From: Bacteroidia bacterium
Lineage (GTDB): Bacteria; Bacteroidota; Bacteroidia; J057
Length of the DNA stretch: 64,000 bases
Direction: 5' to 3'
Assembly (NCBI GenBank): GCA_030430205.1
Contig: JAUIGE010000002.1
Coordinates: 248,001-312,000 of the forward strand
Shown: one piece after another, positions 31,185 through 38,992 of the stretch
How positions within the stretch are numbered: the stretch's first letter is position 1
Layout of the letters: each line of letters starts with the position of its first letter
The notes under the pieces: generated by a model
The model's database searches: none
Told to the model about the DNA's origin: nothing
Seen by the model: only the letters and a program-made list of their open reading frames with translations
Made by a program: the position numbers and the translations under genes

Positions 31185-34142
31185 ATGTACTTAAACTGCC
31201 ACAGCCATTTCAGCCTAAAATACGGGACCTTATCCATAGAAGCATTGGTGGAGCACGCAAGTCAGCTGAATATCAGGGCTTTGGCACTAACCGACATTCA
31301 CAACACCTCCGCCTGTTATGCTTTTGTCAAAGCCTGTAGAGAGAAAGACATACATCCGATTATCGGCATGGAATTTCGGCGGGGGGATGAGCTGCTCTAT
31401 GTGGCGATCGCCAAAAACCTGGAAGGTTTTCACGAAATCAACAGCTTTCACGCCAGCTACCAGCACGATGGCGTGGCCTTCCCGGAGTTGCCGCCACACT
31501 GGTCGCATGTCTATGTGATCTATCCCTGGAGCAAGCGGGATCATCTCGCGCTGACCGATCACGAATACCTCGGTATTCGCCCCACAGAAGTCAATCAGCT
31601 GCTGCGCTCGCGCTACCGCCACCGACAGGAAAAACTGGTCGTCCTGCAGCCTGTCACCTACAAAGACCGGCGCGGCTACAACGCGCACCGCCTGCTGCGG
31701 GCCATCGACCACAATACCTTATTGAGCAAGCTCAAAGCCAGCCAGCAAGCTGGCAAGGATGAATTTTTGATTCCGCCGGACGACCTCCGCCATATTTTCT
31801 CCGCCTATCCGCAGATCCTGCAAAACACCGAAAAGCTGCTTTCGAACTGCCATTTTGACTTTTCCTTTGACCAAAGGCTCACCAAGCAAAACTATACCCA
31901 TCACAAATATGATGACATGGTGCTGCTGGAAAAACTGGCGAAAGAAGGCCTCAACAGGCGCTACGGCGCGCATAACAAAGTCGCGCGTCAGCGCATGGAG
32001 CGAGAGCTGCAGATCATAGATCAACTTGATTTTAACGCCTATTTTCTCGTTACATGGGACTTTGTCCAGTACAGCCGCTCGCGCGACTTTTACCATGTAG
32101 GCAGAGGCAGCGGGGCGAATAGCCTGGTGGCCTATTGTCTGGGGATCACGGATGTGGATCCCATTGCGTTGGATTTGTACTTCGAACGCTTTTTGAATCC
32201 CAAACGCACTTCGCCGCCGGACTTTGACATCGACTACTCATGGAAGGACAGAGACGAAGTCATCGACTATATCTTCAAGCGCTATGGACAGCGCCATACG
32301 GCCTTGCTGGCGACTTATCAGCACTTCAAGGCACGCTCTGTGGTGCGGGAGATCGGCAAAGTCTTTGGCATTGCGAAATCGGAAATCGACAAGCTGCTGA
32401 GCCAGCCCGAGATCAGGTCAGATCAACTGGACAGCGTGACACGCACGGCCATTCGCTATGCGCATTACCTCAAAGGCATGCCCAGCCACCTGAGCATACA
32501 TGCCGGCGGCATCCTGATCTCGGAAAATCCGATCCACCATTATACCGCCACAGACATGCCGCCCAAGGGCTTTCCGATCACCCATTTTGATATGTATGAG
32601 GCGGAAGCTATCGGCTTGCATAAGTTTGATGTACTCAGCCAGCGCGGCCTGGGCCATATCAAAGAGTCCGCGGATTTGATTTTGCAAAATCACCGGATCA
32701 GCGTGGATATGCGCGATATTCCCCAATTCAAGCAGGATGAAAAAGTGCGTCGCCTGCTGGCAACAGGCCGCACAGTCGGTTGTTTTTATATAGAGTCGCC
32801 TGCCATGCGGCAGCTCTTGCAGAAGCTGGGCTGCGCCGATTATGAGACGCTGGTCGCAGCCAGCTCGGTGATACGTCCGGGTGTGGCGCGCTCGGGCATG
32901 ATGCGCGCCTATATCGAGCGCCACAATGGCAAGCATTTTCAATACCTGCATCCGAAATTGAAAGAGATTTTGGGCGAAACCTATGGGGTGATGGTTTACC
33001 AGGAAGATGTGATCAAGGTGGCGCACCTCTTCGCGGGCGTAGACCTGGCGGAAGCCGATATGCTGCGCCGCGCCATGAGCGGCAAGTTTCGCACCAACAA
33101 AGAATTTCAACAGGTGGCCGAAAGCTTTTTCGATGGCTGCCGGGCCAAAGGCTATCCCGAATCCTCCATACAGGAGCTATGGCGGCAGATGGAGAGCTTT
33201 GCGGGATACTCTTTTTGCAAGGCACACTCCGCCAGTTATGCGGTGGAAAGCTACCAGAGCCTGTACCTGAAAGCACATTATCCGCTCGATTTCATCGTAG
33301 CGGTGATCAACAATTTTGGCGGCTTTTATGATGCCGAGCTGTATTTTCATGAAGCCCGCACCTGGGGTGCGGAGGTGCATCCGCCCTGTGTGAATCAGGG
33401 TGCGCATCTGACGTCGCTGCGGGGCGAGCATATTTTTGTCGGATTTGTACACATCAAATCTTTGGCGAAAAAGCTGGGGGAGGAAATCACGGCTGAGCGT
33501 GAGGCACATGGCACATTTCGTGATTTGGTTGATTTTATGAAGCGCGTGCCGGTTCATATAGAGCAGCTGGTGCTGCTGATACGGGCGGGAGCCTTTGGCT
33601 TCACGGGTCACAGCAAGGCTTCCTTGCTGTGGGAGGCGCGCATGCGCGCGCCGAAGTACCAGGCACACAAGCAGCGTGAAACGCTGTTTGATACCCAGCC
33701 GAAGGCATTTGAACTGCCCGATCTGCCTCCATCAGAGCTGGAGGATGCCTATGATGAGATGGAGCTATTGGGCTTTCCGCTTTGCTCGCCCTTCAAACTC
33801 CTGAAGACCAAAGCCGCAAACGGCATCTATGTGCGGGACTTCCCCCAATATCTGGGGCAGGAGGTGGAGGTTCTGGGCTATCTCGTCACCATCAAAACCA
33901 CCCGAACGATCAAAAACGAACTGATGCAGTTCGCCAATTTTGTGGATGCGACGGGCTACTTCCTGGATGTGACGATCTTTCCGCCTGAGGTGGCGCGTTA
34001 TCCGCTGCGTGGGCGGGCGGTCTATTGGATGCGGGGCAAGGTCGTGGAGGAGTTTGGGGTGTATAGCCTGGAGATGAAGCAGTTGAAGAAACTGGCTTAT
34101 GAGGCGGATCCGAGGTTGGAGGATGAGCGGATTGGAGGATGA
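31185..34142 (+). CDS. DNA polymerase III alpha subunit, DnaE2-like (error-prone)
   Basis: The protein has 985 residues, shorter than a replicative DnaE (~1160). An N-terminal PHP domain (CHSHFSLKYGTLSIEALVEH; ALALTDIHNTSACYAF) precedes the C-family palm with GRGSGANSLVAYCLGITDVD and PDFDIDYSWKDRDEV (catalytic Asps). Fingers follow (GVMVYQEDVIKVAH; AGYSFCKAHSASYA), then an OB fold near the C-terminus. The PHP metal ligands are partly altered, as in DnaE2 types. The short length and the divergent dinB neighbour suggest a translesion role with DinB, the ImuA/ImuB/DnaE2-like mutasome. A basal replicative role cannot be ruled out by sequence alone. Confidence 0.9.
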   Translation: MYLNCHSHFSLKYGTLSIEALVEHASQLNIRALALTDIHNTSACYAFVKACREKDIHPIIGMEFRRGDELLYVAIAKNLEGFHEINSFHASYQHDGVAFPELPPHWSHVYVIYPWSKRDHLALTDHEYLGIRPTEVNQLLRSRYRHRQEKLVVLQPVTYKDRRGYNAHRLLRAIDHNTLLSKLKASQQAGKDEFLIPPDDLRHIFSAYPQILQNTEKLLSNCHFDFSFDQRLTKQNYTHHKYDDMVLLEKLAKEGLNRRYGAHNKVARQRMERELQIIDQLDFNAYFLVTWDFVQYSRSRDFYHVGRGSGANSLVAYCLGITDVDPIALDLYFERFLNPKRTSPPDFDIDYSWKDRDEVIDYIFKRYGQRHTALLATYQHFKARSVVREIGKVFGIAKSEIDKLLSQPEIRSDQLDSVTRTAIRYAHYLKGMPSHLSIHAGGILISENPIHHYTATDMPPKGFPITHFDMYEAEAIGLHKFDVLSQRGLGHIKESADLILQNHRISVDMRDIPQFKQDEKVRRLLATGRTVGCFYIESPAMRQLLQKLGCADYETLVAASSVIRPGVARSGMMRAYIERHNGKHFQYLHPKLKEILGETYGVMVYQEDVIKVAHLFAGVDLAEADMLRRAMSGKFRTNKEFQQVAESFFDGCRAKGYPESSIQELWRQMESFAGYSFCKAHSASYAVESYQSLYLKAHYPLDFIVAVINNFGGFYDAELYFHEARTWGAEVHPPCVNQGAHLTSLRGEHIFVGFVHIKSLAKKLGEEITAEREAHGTFRDLVDFMKRVPVHIEQLVLLIRAGAFGFTGHSKASLLWEARMRAPKYQAHKQRETLFDTQPKAFELPDLPPSELEDAYDEMELLGFPLCSPFKLLKTKAANGIYVRDFPQYLGQEVEVLGYLVTIKTTRTIKNELMQFANFVDATGYFLDVTIFPPEVARYPLRGRAVYWMRGKVVEEFGVYSLEMKQLKKLAYEADPRLEDERIGG

Positions 34143-34219
34143 GAGGATTAGCAGATGTGCAGATTAACAGATGGGGGCTTCTTTTGATAAAATCAGGTAT
34201 CAGGAAAATTTCGTATCAA

Positions 34220-34459
34220 TCAAATATTCCTGTTCCATTCGTCTCTCAAGCTATTCAGTGATGATTCCAGGTCAGATAAGGACAAATTAAGGCCTAATTT
34301 TCCTCTGAATTCGGCTGGGTTAAAGGGCTTTGTTCCCTCAGGTTTTTCGGGCTTTTCAAAGCTTCCTGGCAAAGCTTTCAAAATGCGCTTCCAGTAAGTG
34401 ACAGGCAGAATAACGGCCTCTACTTCTCCCCATTCACTATATACATATTTTAATTGCAT
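34220..34459 (-). CDS. Small antitoxin-like protein without a toxin partner
   Basis: The protein has 79 residues. Its N-terminus (VYSEWGEVEAVILPVTYWKRIL) resembles Phd/YefM-type antitoxins, which begin with a short beta strand then AVILP...Y. The C-terminal SLNSLRDEWNRNI is of the kind seen at the end of many small antitoxins. There is no toxin gene within reach: 77 bp separate it from the dnaE2-like stop, and a VOC gene lies upstream. It may be an orphan or a free-standing regulator. The assignment is tentative. Confidence 0.5.
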   Translation of the reverse strand: MQLKYVYSEWGEVEAVILPVTYWKRILKALPGSFEKPEKPEGTKPFNPAEFRGKLGLNLSLSDLESSLNSLRDEWNRNI

Positions 34460-34516
34460 CTTTTTCAGCTTGAATTATCTGTTTATCAAATATAGTAAAA
34501 ACTGTCTACAAAGTGC

Positions 34517-34957
34517 TTACTGTACGGTTGATTGGGATTTCGGGTCAAAATCCACCATCCATTCAATGCCGAATTTGTCTCTGAACATCCCGAAATAGGT
34601 GCCCCAGGGACTGTCGCCGATAGGCACTTCAATATTACCCCCTGCTGAAAGGCCGCTAAATAGCTTGTCGGCTTCTTCACGACTTTCGGCACTAATTGCG
34701 ATTTTGGATCGGTTTTCATTTTCATTGACTGGACCCATACCTTCCGGAACATCGTTGCCAATCAATATATTTTGCCCTATAGGTAAAGCAATGTGCATGA
34801 TCTTGTGAGCCTCACTTTCCGCTACCGGAAATTCAGGACTCGCCAGGTCTTTCAAACGCACAAGCCTTGTGAACTCTCCGCCAAATGCTGATTTGTAAAA
34901 ATGGAATGCTTCTTCGGCATTTCCGTTGAAGTTAATGGAAGGATCAATGCGTGCCAT
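34517..34957 (-). CDS. VOC-family protein (PhnB-like)
   Basis: The protein has 146 residues. It shows the vicinal oxygen chelate layout of PhnB-like proteins: INFNGNAEEAFHFYKSAFGG at the start, MHIALPIGQNILIGNDVPEG in the middle, and DSPWGTYFGMFRDKFGIEWMVDF at the end. Such proteins are small metal-fold enzymes or binding proteins and most have no proven role. A second, two-domain VOC protein lies 237 bp upstream, beyond a large palindrome, so the two are probably separate units. The start MARIDPS is well supported. Confidence 0.88.
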   Translation of the reverse strand: MARIDPSINFNGNAEEAFHFYKSAFGGEFTRLVRLKDLASPEFPVAESEAHKIMHIALPIGQNILIGNDVPEGMGPVNENENRSKIAISAESREEADKLFSGLSAGGNIEVPIGDSPWGTYFGMFRDKFGIEWMVDFDPKSQSTVQ

Positions 34958-35041
34958 AATTTTTATTTTTTATGTATGAATACGGGTCCTTTTCATTTAG
35001 GAATAGCGATAAAATAAATCATCAGTTTGTTTCAAGTAGTT

Positions 35042-35149
35042 TGTCATTTCGACGAGGCTTTGCGAGGAGAAATCTCCTGAATTCATGTATTAAAAGCCTG
35101 ATTATCAATAGCTCAGGAGATTTCTCCTCGAAGACTCGTCGAAATGACA
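35042..35149. repeat. Long palindromic intergenic element (about 108 bp)
   Basis: TGTCATTTCGACGAGGCTTT and GAGGAGAAATCTCC on the left are mirrored by GGAGATTTCTCCTC and GACTCGTCGAAATGACA on the right, with a ~30-bp loop. This type of palindrome is widespread between genes in Bacteroidota. The remaining gap sequence holds nothing else. Confidence 0.8.
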
Positions 35150-35194
35150 CCTCCTGGCGAAAATGAAACTGATAGTTTATTTCGTCACCGTTCC

Positions 35195-36037
35195 TTAAGC
35201 GTTTATCAGCTTTTCGATATCAAATTTTTTCATTTGCATAAATGCCTGAACCACGCGATCCCTTTTCTCGGGCTGGCTCATTAGTTTTTCTAAAATGGAG
35301 GGGACAATCTGCCATGAAACACCGAATTTGTCTTTGCACCAACCACAATCGCTTTCTGCGCCCCCGTCTTTTGTAAAGGTGTTCCAGTAATAATCTATTT
35401 GCTCCTGCGTATCGCAGGAGATGACAAATGATATCGCCTCATTGAATGAAAAATGGTGTGCTCCTGCACCATCCATGGCCATGTAAACATTTCCCTCCAG
35501 GACAAATTGAGCATGTTTTACTATGTGCTTTTGAGGCATCTCTTTTTCATCATAAAATGAAATGTTGTCAATTTTGGCGTTTGAAAATACAGTTGTATAA
35601 AACTGAACTGCTTCGTTTGCTTTGCCAAAGCTGTTATCTGTAAACAGAAAACATGGGACAATTTTTTGATTCACATCGCTATATTTTCCTTGAAATATCT
35701 GCCACGAAATGCCGAATTTGTCCTGCAAAAAGCCATAGTATTCACTCCAATCATATTTACCTTTGGGCATCATTATTTGGGCATCCTGGCTGAGTTTATC
35801 CCAAATATCATCTAGCTCGTCTGTAGTTTCGCAGGTCACAAAAAAAGAAACAGATGGATTAGGCGTAAACATGGGGCCGCCATCCAAACCCATGAATTTT
35901 TGACCGCATAATTCCCATACCGTAACCATGGGGTTATGGGATAGCATGCCTGAATTTGGGAATATGCCGCAATAAAACGCTGCGGCTGCTTTGGCTTGTC
36001 CATCAAACCATAAACAGGGATACATTTGATTATTCAT
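35195..36037 (-). CDS. Two-domain VOC-family protein
   Basis: The protein has 280 residues made of two PhnB-like vicinal oxygen chelate domains in tandem. Residues 1-~125 run from MYPCLWFDGQAKAAAAFY to YGFLQDKFGISWQIF. Residues ~130-280 run from IVPCFLFTDNSFGKANEAVQFY to GWCKDKFGVSWQIVPSIL. Each domain ends with the same KFG.SWQI strand. The gene starts 8 bp after the stop of the SRPBCC gene, so the two form an operon. VOC and SRPBCC genes often travel together in Bacteroidota, possibly in handling small hydrophobic compounds; that link is inference. Confidence 0.88.
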   Translation of the reverse strand: MNNQMYPCLWFDGQAKAAAAFYCGIFPNSGMLSHNPMVTVWELCGQKFMGLDGGPMFTPNPSVSFFVTCETTDELDDIWDKLSQDAQIMMPKGKYDWSEYYGFLQDKFGISWQIFQGKYSDVNQKIVPCFLFTDNSFGKANEAVQFYTTVFSNAKIDNISFYDEKEMPQKHIVKHAQFVLEGNVYMAMDGAGAHHFSFNEAISFVISCDTQEQIDYYWNTFTKDGGAESDCGWCKDKFGVSWQIVPSILEKLMSQPEKRDRVVQAFMQMKKFDIEKLINA

Positions 36038-36045
36038 ATTACTGT

Positions 36046-36459
36046 CTACTTGCTTTCCGTGTAATTTTTGAAGCTATTCAAAATCGCTTGCCAGCCCGCC
36101 TCTTGCATGTCAATGGGATTTTCCTCTTCAGGGTCGAAAGTCACCACTACCTCTGTTTGCTCCCCCAAATCATGGAATTGAACTGTAGCTGTTCTTCCTC
36201 CAAATTCATAGCTAAAGCTTTTGCCTTCCTCGATATTTGAATAAATCGCTTCAAAGTCAAAACCAAAGCTCCCATCTCTGGCCTCCATTCTTGCCTTATA
36301 AGTACCCCCCAGGCGCATATCGTTTTCAGCAGCCGGGCAATGCCAACTGGGGTCTGCAAAATTCCAATGGATGATGTGCTTTGGGTTATTGTAATAATCC
36401 CAAACTTTTTGCGGATCCGCGTTAATGATTGCCTGGACCGTAATTTTTGAGTTGCTCAT
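36046..36459 (-). CDS. SRPBCC-domain protein (AHSA1-like)
   Basis: The protein has 137 residues from the ATG at 36459 (MSNSKITVQAIINADPQKVW). It has the START-like fold pattern of the AHSA1/SRPBCC group: beta strand, ADPQKVWDYYNNPKHIIHW, GGTYKARMEARDGSFGFDFE, VVVTFDPEEENP and the long C-terminal helix MQEAGWQAILNSFKNYTES. It probably binds a hydrophobic ligand. It heads the operon with the two-domain VOC gene and is divergent from a GlxA-type regulator that may control it. A CATCTTTG box at 36492-36499 on the minus strand could be its -7 element. Confidence 0.88.
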   Translation of the reverse strand: MSNSKITVQAIINADPQKVWDYYNNPKHIIHWNFADPSWHCPAAENDMRLGGTYKARMEARDGSFGFDFEAIYSNIEEGKSFSYEFGGRTATVQFHDLGEQTEVVVTFDPEEENPIDMQEAGWQAILNSFKNYTESK

Positions 36460-36595
36460 TTTCTGATTGTTTAACTCATTCGTTGATTTTACAAAGATGC
36501 AGCAACTTTTCCTCATTTTCCATGTGTAAAAGTGACAGCAAAAGGGTGTTTTGCGACAAAATAGGCTTTACTTTTAGGGAACTAAAAATGCCGCT

Positions 36596-37573
36596 ATGAA
36601 TGTAAGTATTCTTGTTCCTGAAAACGCAGTTATGCAAGCCATTGCTGACCCACAGTATTTATTTTCCGCAGTAAATCAATTTATGGCAGTAGCGGGTAAA
36701 AAGCCATTGTTCCATGTGCAATTGGTGGGTTTGAAAAAACAAGTGGAAATTAATGATGGCTTGTTTTCGATCAACACTTCGCAGCTGCTAAAAGAGGTAA
36801 AGAAAACGGATTTAGTAATTATTCCGGCTTTGTTTGGCGATATGAAAACAGCCATTGCTGCCAACAAAAAAGCACTGCCCTGGATCCATGAGCAATACCA
36901 AAATGGCGCAGAAGTGGCTTCATTATGCGTTGGAGCTTTTCTGCTAGCGTCTACGGGTTTACTCCATGGCAAAAAGTGCTCAACGCATTGGGGATTTCAA
37001 AATGAGTTTAGAGAAATGTTTCCCGATGTGGAAGTAGTGGAAGGCAGTATTATCACTGAAGAGGATCGGATTTATTCAAGCGGTGGGGCCAATTCGTATT
37101 GGAATTTACTGTTACATCTGGTAGAAAAATATACCGATAGAGAAACAGCCATACTTGCATCCAAGTATTTTGCCATTGATATAGATCGGGAAAGCCAAAC
37201 CGCTTTTGCCATGTTCCAGGGGCAAAAAAACCATACAGACGAGGCTGTCAGAAAAGCACAGGATTTTATTGAAGAGAATTTTCAGGAAAAAATAAGCATT
37301 GATGATTTGACAGAATGGGTTTCGGTCGGCAGACGAAGTTTTGAAAGACGATTTAAGTTGGCGACCCATAACACGGTTTTGGAATACATTCAAAGAATCA
37401 AAGTGGAAGCAGCCAAAAGAAGTTTTGAGAACAGCAGAAAAAACATGAACGAAGTCATGTATGATGTGGGGTATGCCGATAGAAAGGCATTCCGGACTGT
37501 TTTTAAAAAAATCACGGGGCTTACCCCCATTGAGTATCGCAATAAGTATAATAAAATGGCGGTCTGCTTATAG
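36596..37573 (+). CDS. GlxA-family regulator (DJ-1/PfpI plus AraC HTH)
   Basis: The protein has 325 residues. Residues 1-~190 are a DJ-1/PfpI-like amidotransferase fold with the elbow Cys in ASLCVGAFLLASTGLL and the following CSTHWGF. Residues ~215-320 are an AraC-type double HTH (SIDDLTEWVSVGRRSFERRF; DVGYADRKAFRTVFKKITG). Proteins of this build sense small molecules and activate neighbouring genes. It is divergent from the SRPBCC-VOC operon with 136 bp between, so that operon is the obvious candidate target. The ligand is unknown. Confidence 0.92.
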   Translation: MNVSILVPENAVMQAIADPQYLFSAVNQFMAVAGKKPLFHVQLVGLKKQVEINDGLFSINTSQLLKEVKKTDLVIIPALFGDMKTAIAANKKALPWIHEQYQNGAEVASLCVGAFLLASTGLLHGKKCSTHWGFQNEFREMFPDVEVVEGSIITEEDRIYSSGGANSYWNLLLHLVEKYTDRETAILASKYFAIDIDRESQTAFAMFQGQKNHTDEAVRKAQDFIEENFQEKISIDDLTEWVSVGRRSFERRFKLATHNTVLEYIQRIKVEAAKRSFENSRKNMNEVMYDVGYADRKAFRTVFKKITGLTPIEYRNKYNKMAVCL

Positions 37574-37583
37574 CTCAAATCCT

Positions 37584-37591
37584 TACCTTTG
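37584..37591 (+). promoter_or_regulatory. Candidate -7 element TACCTTTG for the lipoprotein gene
   Basis: This is a perfect TAnnTTTG match 56 bp upstream of the start codon. The -33 region is not convincing. Confidence 0.45.
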
Positions 37592-37647
37592 TGCACTTTG
37601 CTGAAATAATGGAATAGAGACATTCAATCTCGCTGATTACATACATC

Positions 37648-38646
37648 ATGAAACGCTTTCCCTTTATTTTTTCCCTTATCCTCCTCCTCGCCCTCTCAGC
37701 CTGCCAGCCCCATGCCGGCAATAACGACGGTCCGATCATTGATCCGGAGATCAAGGCGCAGATCGACTCGCTCAACGAGCAGATCATGCTCGGTGCTTAC
37801 CAAAACAACCCTGTTTTGATAGAAAATGTCATGTCGCCGAAGCTGCTCGAAAGCAGCGGAAAGAGCGTGGATGTGCTTGTCGGGCAAATCAGCTCGCTTT
37901 CAACATCTCCCACTTTTCAGTTATTTGATGAATACTACCTGGACGGACAGGAAGGCCAGCCTTTCTCTCAGACATATTCGGGAGGAATTGAAGACGATGC
38001 TTATTCCATCAAATTTGAAGCACTCACCGATAAGGTATATATATCGATCCTCCGGCCTGATGAGCCATTTCCCGATCACCTGATTATCCTTATTTATGGT
38101 TTGTATGAGCAGGGATGGAAGCTCAATATCATCCAGTATGGTCAGTATGCTTTTCTCGGAAAGACAGCGATTGACTTATGGAAAGAAGCTCAGGAGAAGG
38201 AGGAAAAGGGCCATTTTGTGGATGCTGCCAACCTTATGTCTTTGTCGGTGCAATGCCTCAGACCGGCCAAGCAGTTTTGGGAATACCGCGAAGAGCGCGC
38301 CCTCACCCAATACTATGAACGCCTGACAAAGGCGGTAAATGCTGCCTATAAGTTTCCTATTCAGGTGGAAATTGTGGAAAGTAAGCCGGTTATTTTTGGG
38401 ATTTATCCGCAAATCACGGAGGAAGGAATCTTCCCCATGATCGAATATACCTCCGCCCATCCGCAGGCGGATACGATCGCCCTCCGCCAGGAGAATGACC
38501 TGCTCCATGCCCGGATCGGCAGGATATTTCCAGGCATAAACGAAGAAAAAACACACCTGCTCTATCGTGCTTACGACAGCATCCCCGATGGCAAACGCCA
38601 GCCCATTACCTACGGATTCATCCAACCAACATACCCCAATCCATGA
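37648..38646 (+). CDS. Hypothetical lipoprotein
   Basis: The protein has 332 residues. A lipoprotein signal (MKRFPFIFSLILLLALSAC, lipobox LSAC) predicts anchoring to a membrane. The mature part has a first region with EVSS-like turnover (PVLIENVMSPKLLESSGK, FQLFDEYYLDG) and a second with alternating strands (FPIQVEIVESKPVIFGIYP). I recognise no family. Its stop overlaps the start of the next, broken gene (ATGA), so the pair were translationally coupled. It is therefore likely that the intact ancestor of that gene worked with this one. Confidence 0.8.
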   Translation: MKRFPFIFSLILLLALSACQPHAGNNDGPIIDPEIKAQIDSLNEQIMLGAYQNNPVLIENVMSPKLLESSGKSVDVLVGQISSLSTSPTFQLFDEYYLDGQEGQPFSQTYSGGIEDDAYSIKFEALTDKVYISILRPDEPFPDHLIILIYGLYEQGWKLNIIQYGQYAFLGKTAIDLWKEAQEKEEKGHFVDAANLMSLSVQCLRPAKQFWEYREERALTQYYERLTKAVNAAYKFPIQVEIVESKPVIFGIYPQITEEGIFPMIEYTSAHPQADTIALRQENDLLHARIGRIFPGINEEKTHLLYRAYDSIPDGKRQPITYGFIQPTYPNP

Positions 38647-38932
38647 CAAAGGACCTCAACAAAATCCGCCAAATCCTCGCGGACATCCTCAAATCACATT
38701 TTCCGCCGCTCCGCATCGAAAATGATTCAGAGGAAAACTTTGTCGTTCATGGCAATATTACTTCCCTGCCTACACCCATCCCGACGACTTTGCGCGTTCG
38801 GAAGCACTTGAGAAGATGCTGAAAGGCAAAAGTTGCTTTCACATCAAGTACCTCGATGAGGCACTTGAGCAGGAGATCAGCGACATGGTCGCCAGTGGGG
38901 TGAAGGCCTTTCAGGCCGATGGGCTGGTGTAA
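38643..38932 (+). pseudogene. Frameshifted small gene, coupled to the lipoprotein gene
   Basis: From ATG 38643 the frame reads MTKDLNKIRQILADILKSHF and stops at 38820-38822. A different frame carries sensible protein from about 38755 (WQYYFPAYTHPDDFARSEAL, then LEKMLKGKSCFHIKYLDEAL) to a stop at 38930-38932. One indel near 38750 would join the two into a protein of about 95 residues. Either the gene is dead or the sequence has an error. No family recognised. Confidence 0.6.
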
Positions 38933-38992
38933 GCTTGTTTTTCTTCTTCCCCCAACTTCACTAACTTGTCATGCATCAAAATTCCTTTTGAA

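Noticed and set aside
34143-34170. GATTAGCAGATGTGCAGATTAACAG-type words after the polymerase gene
   Set aside because: There are only two imperfect copies, too little to call an array.
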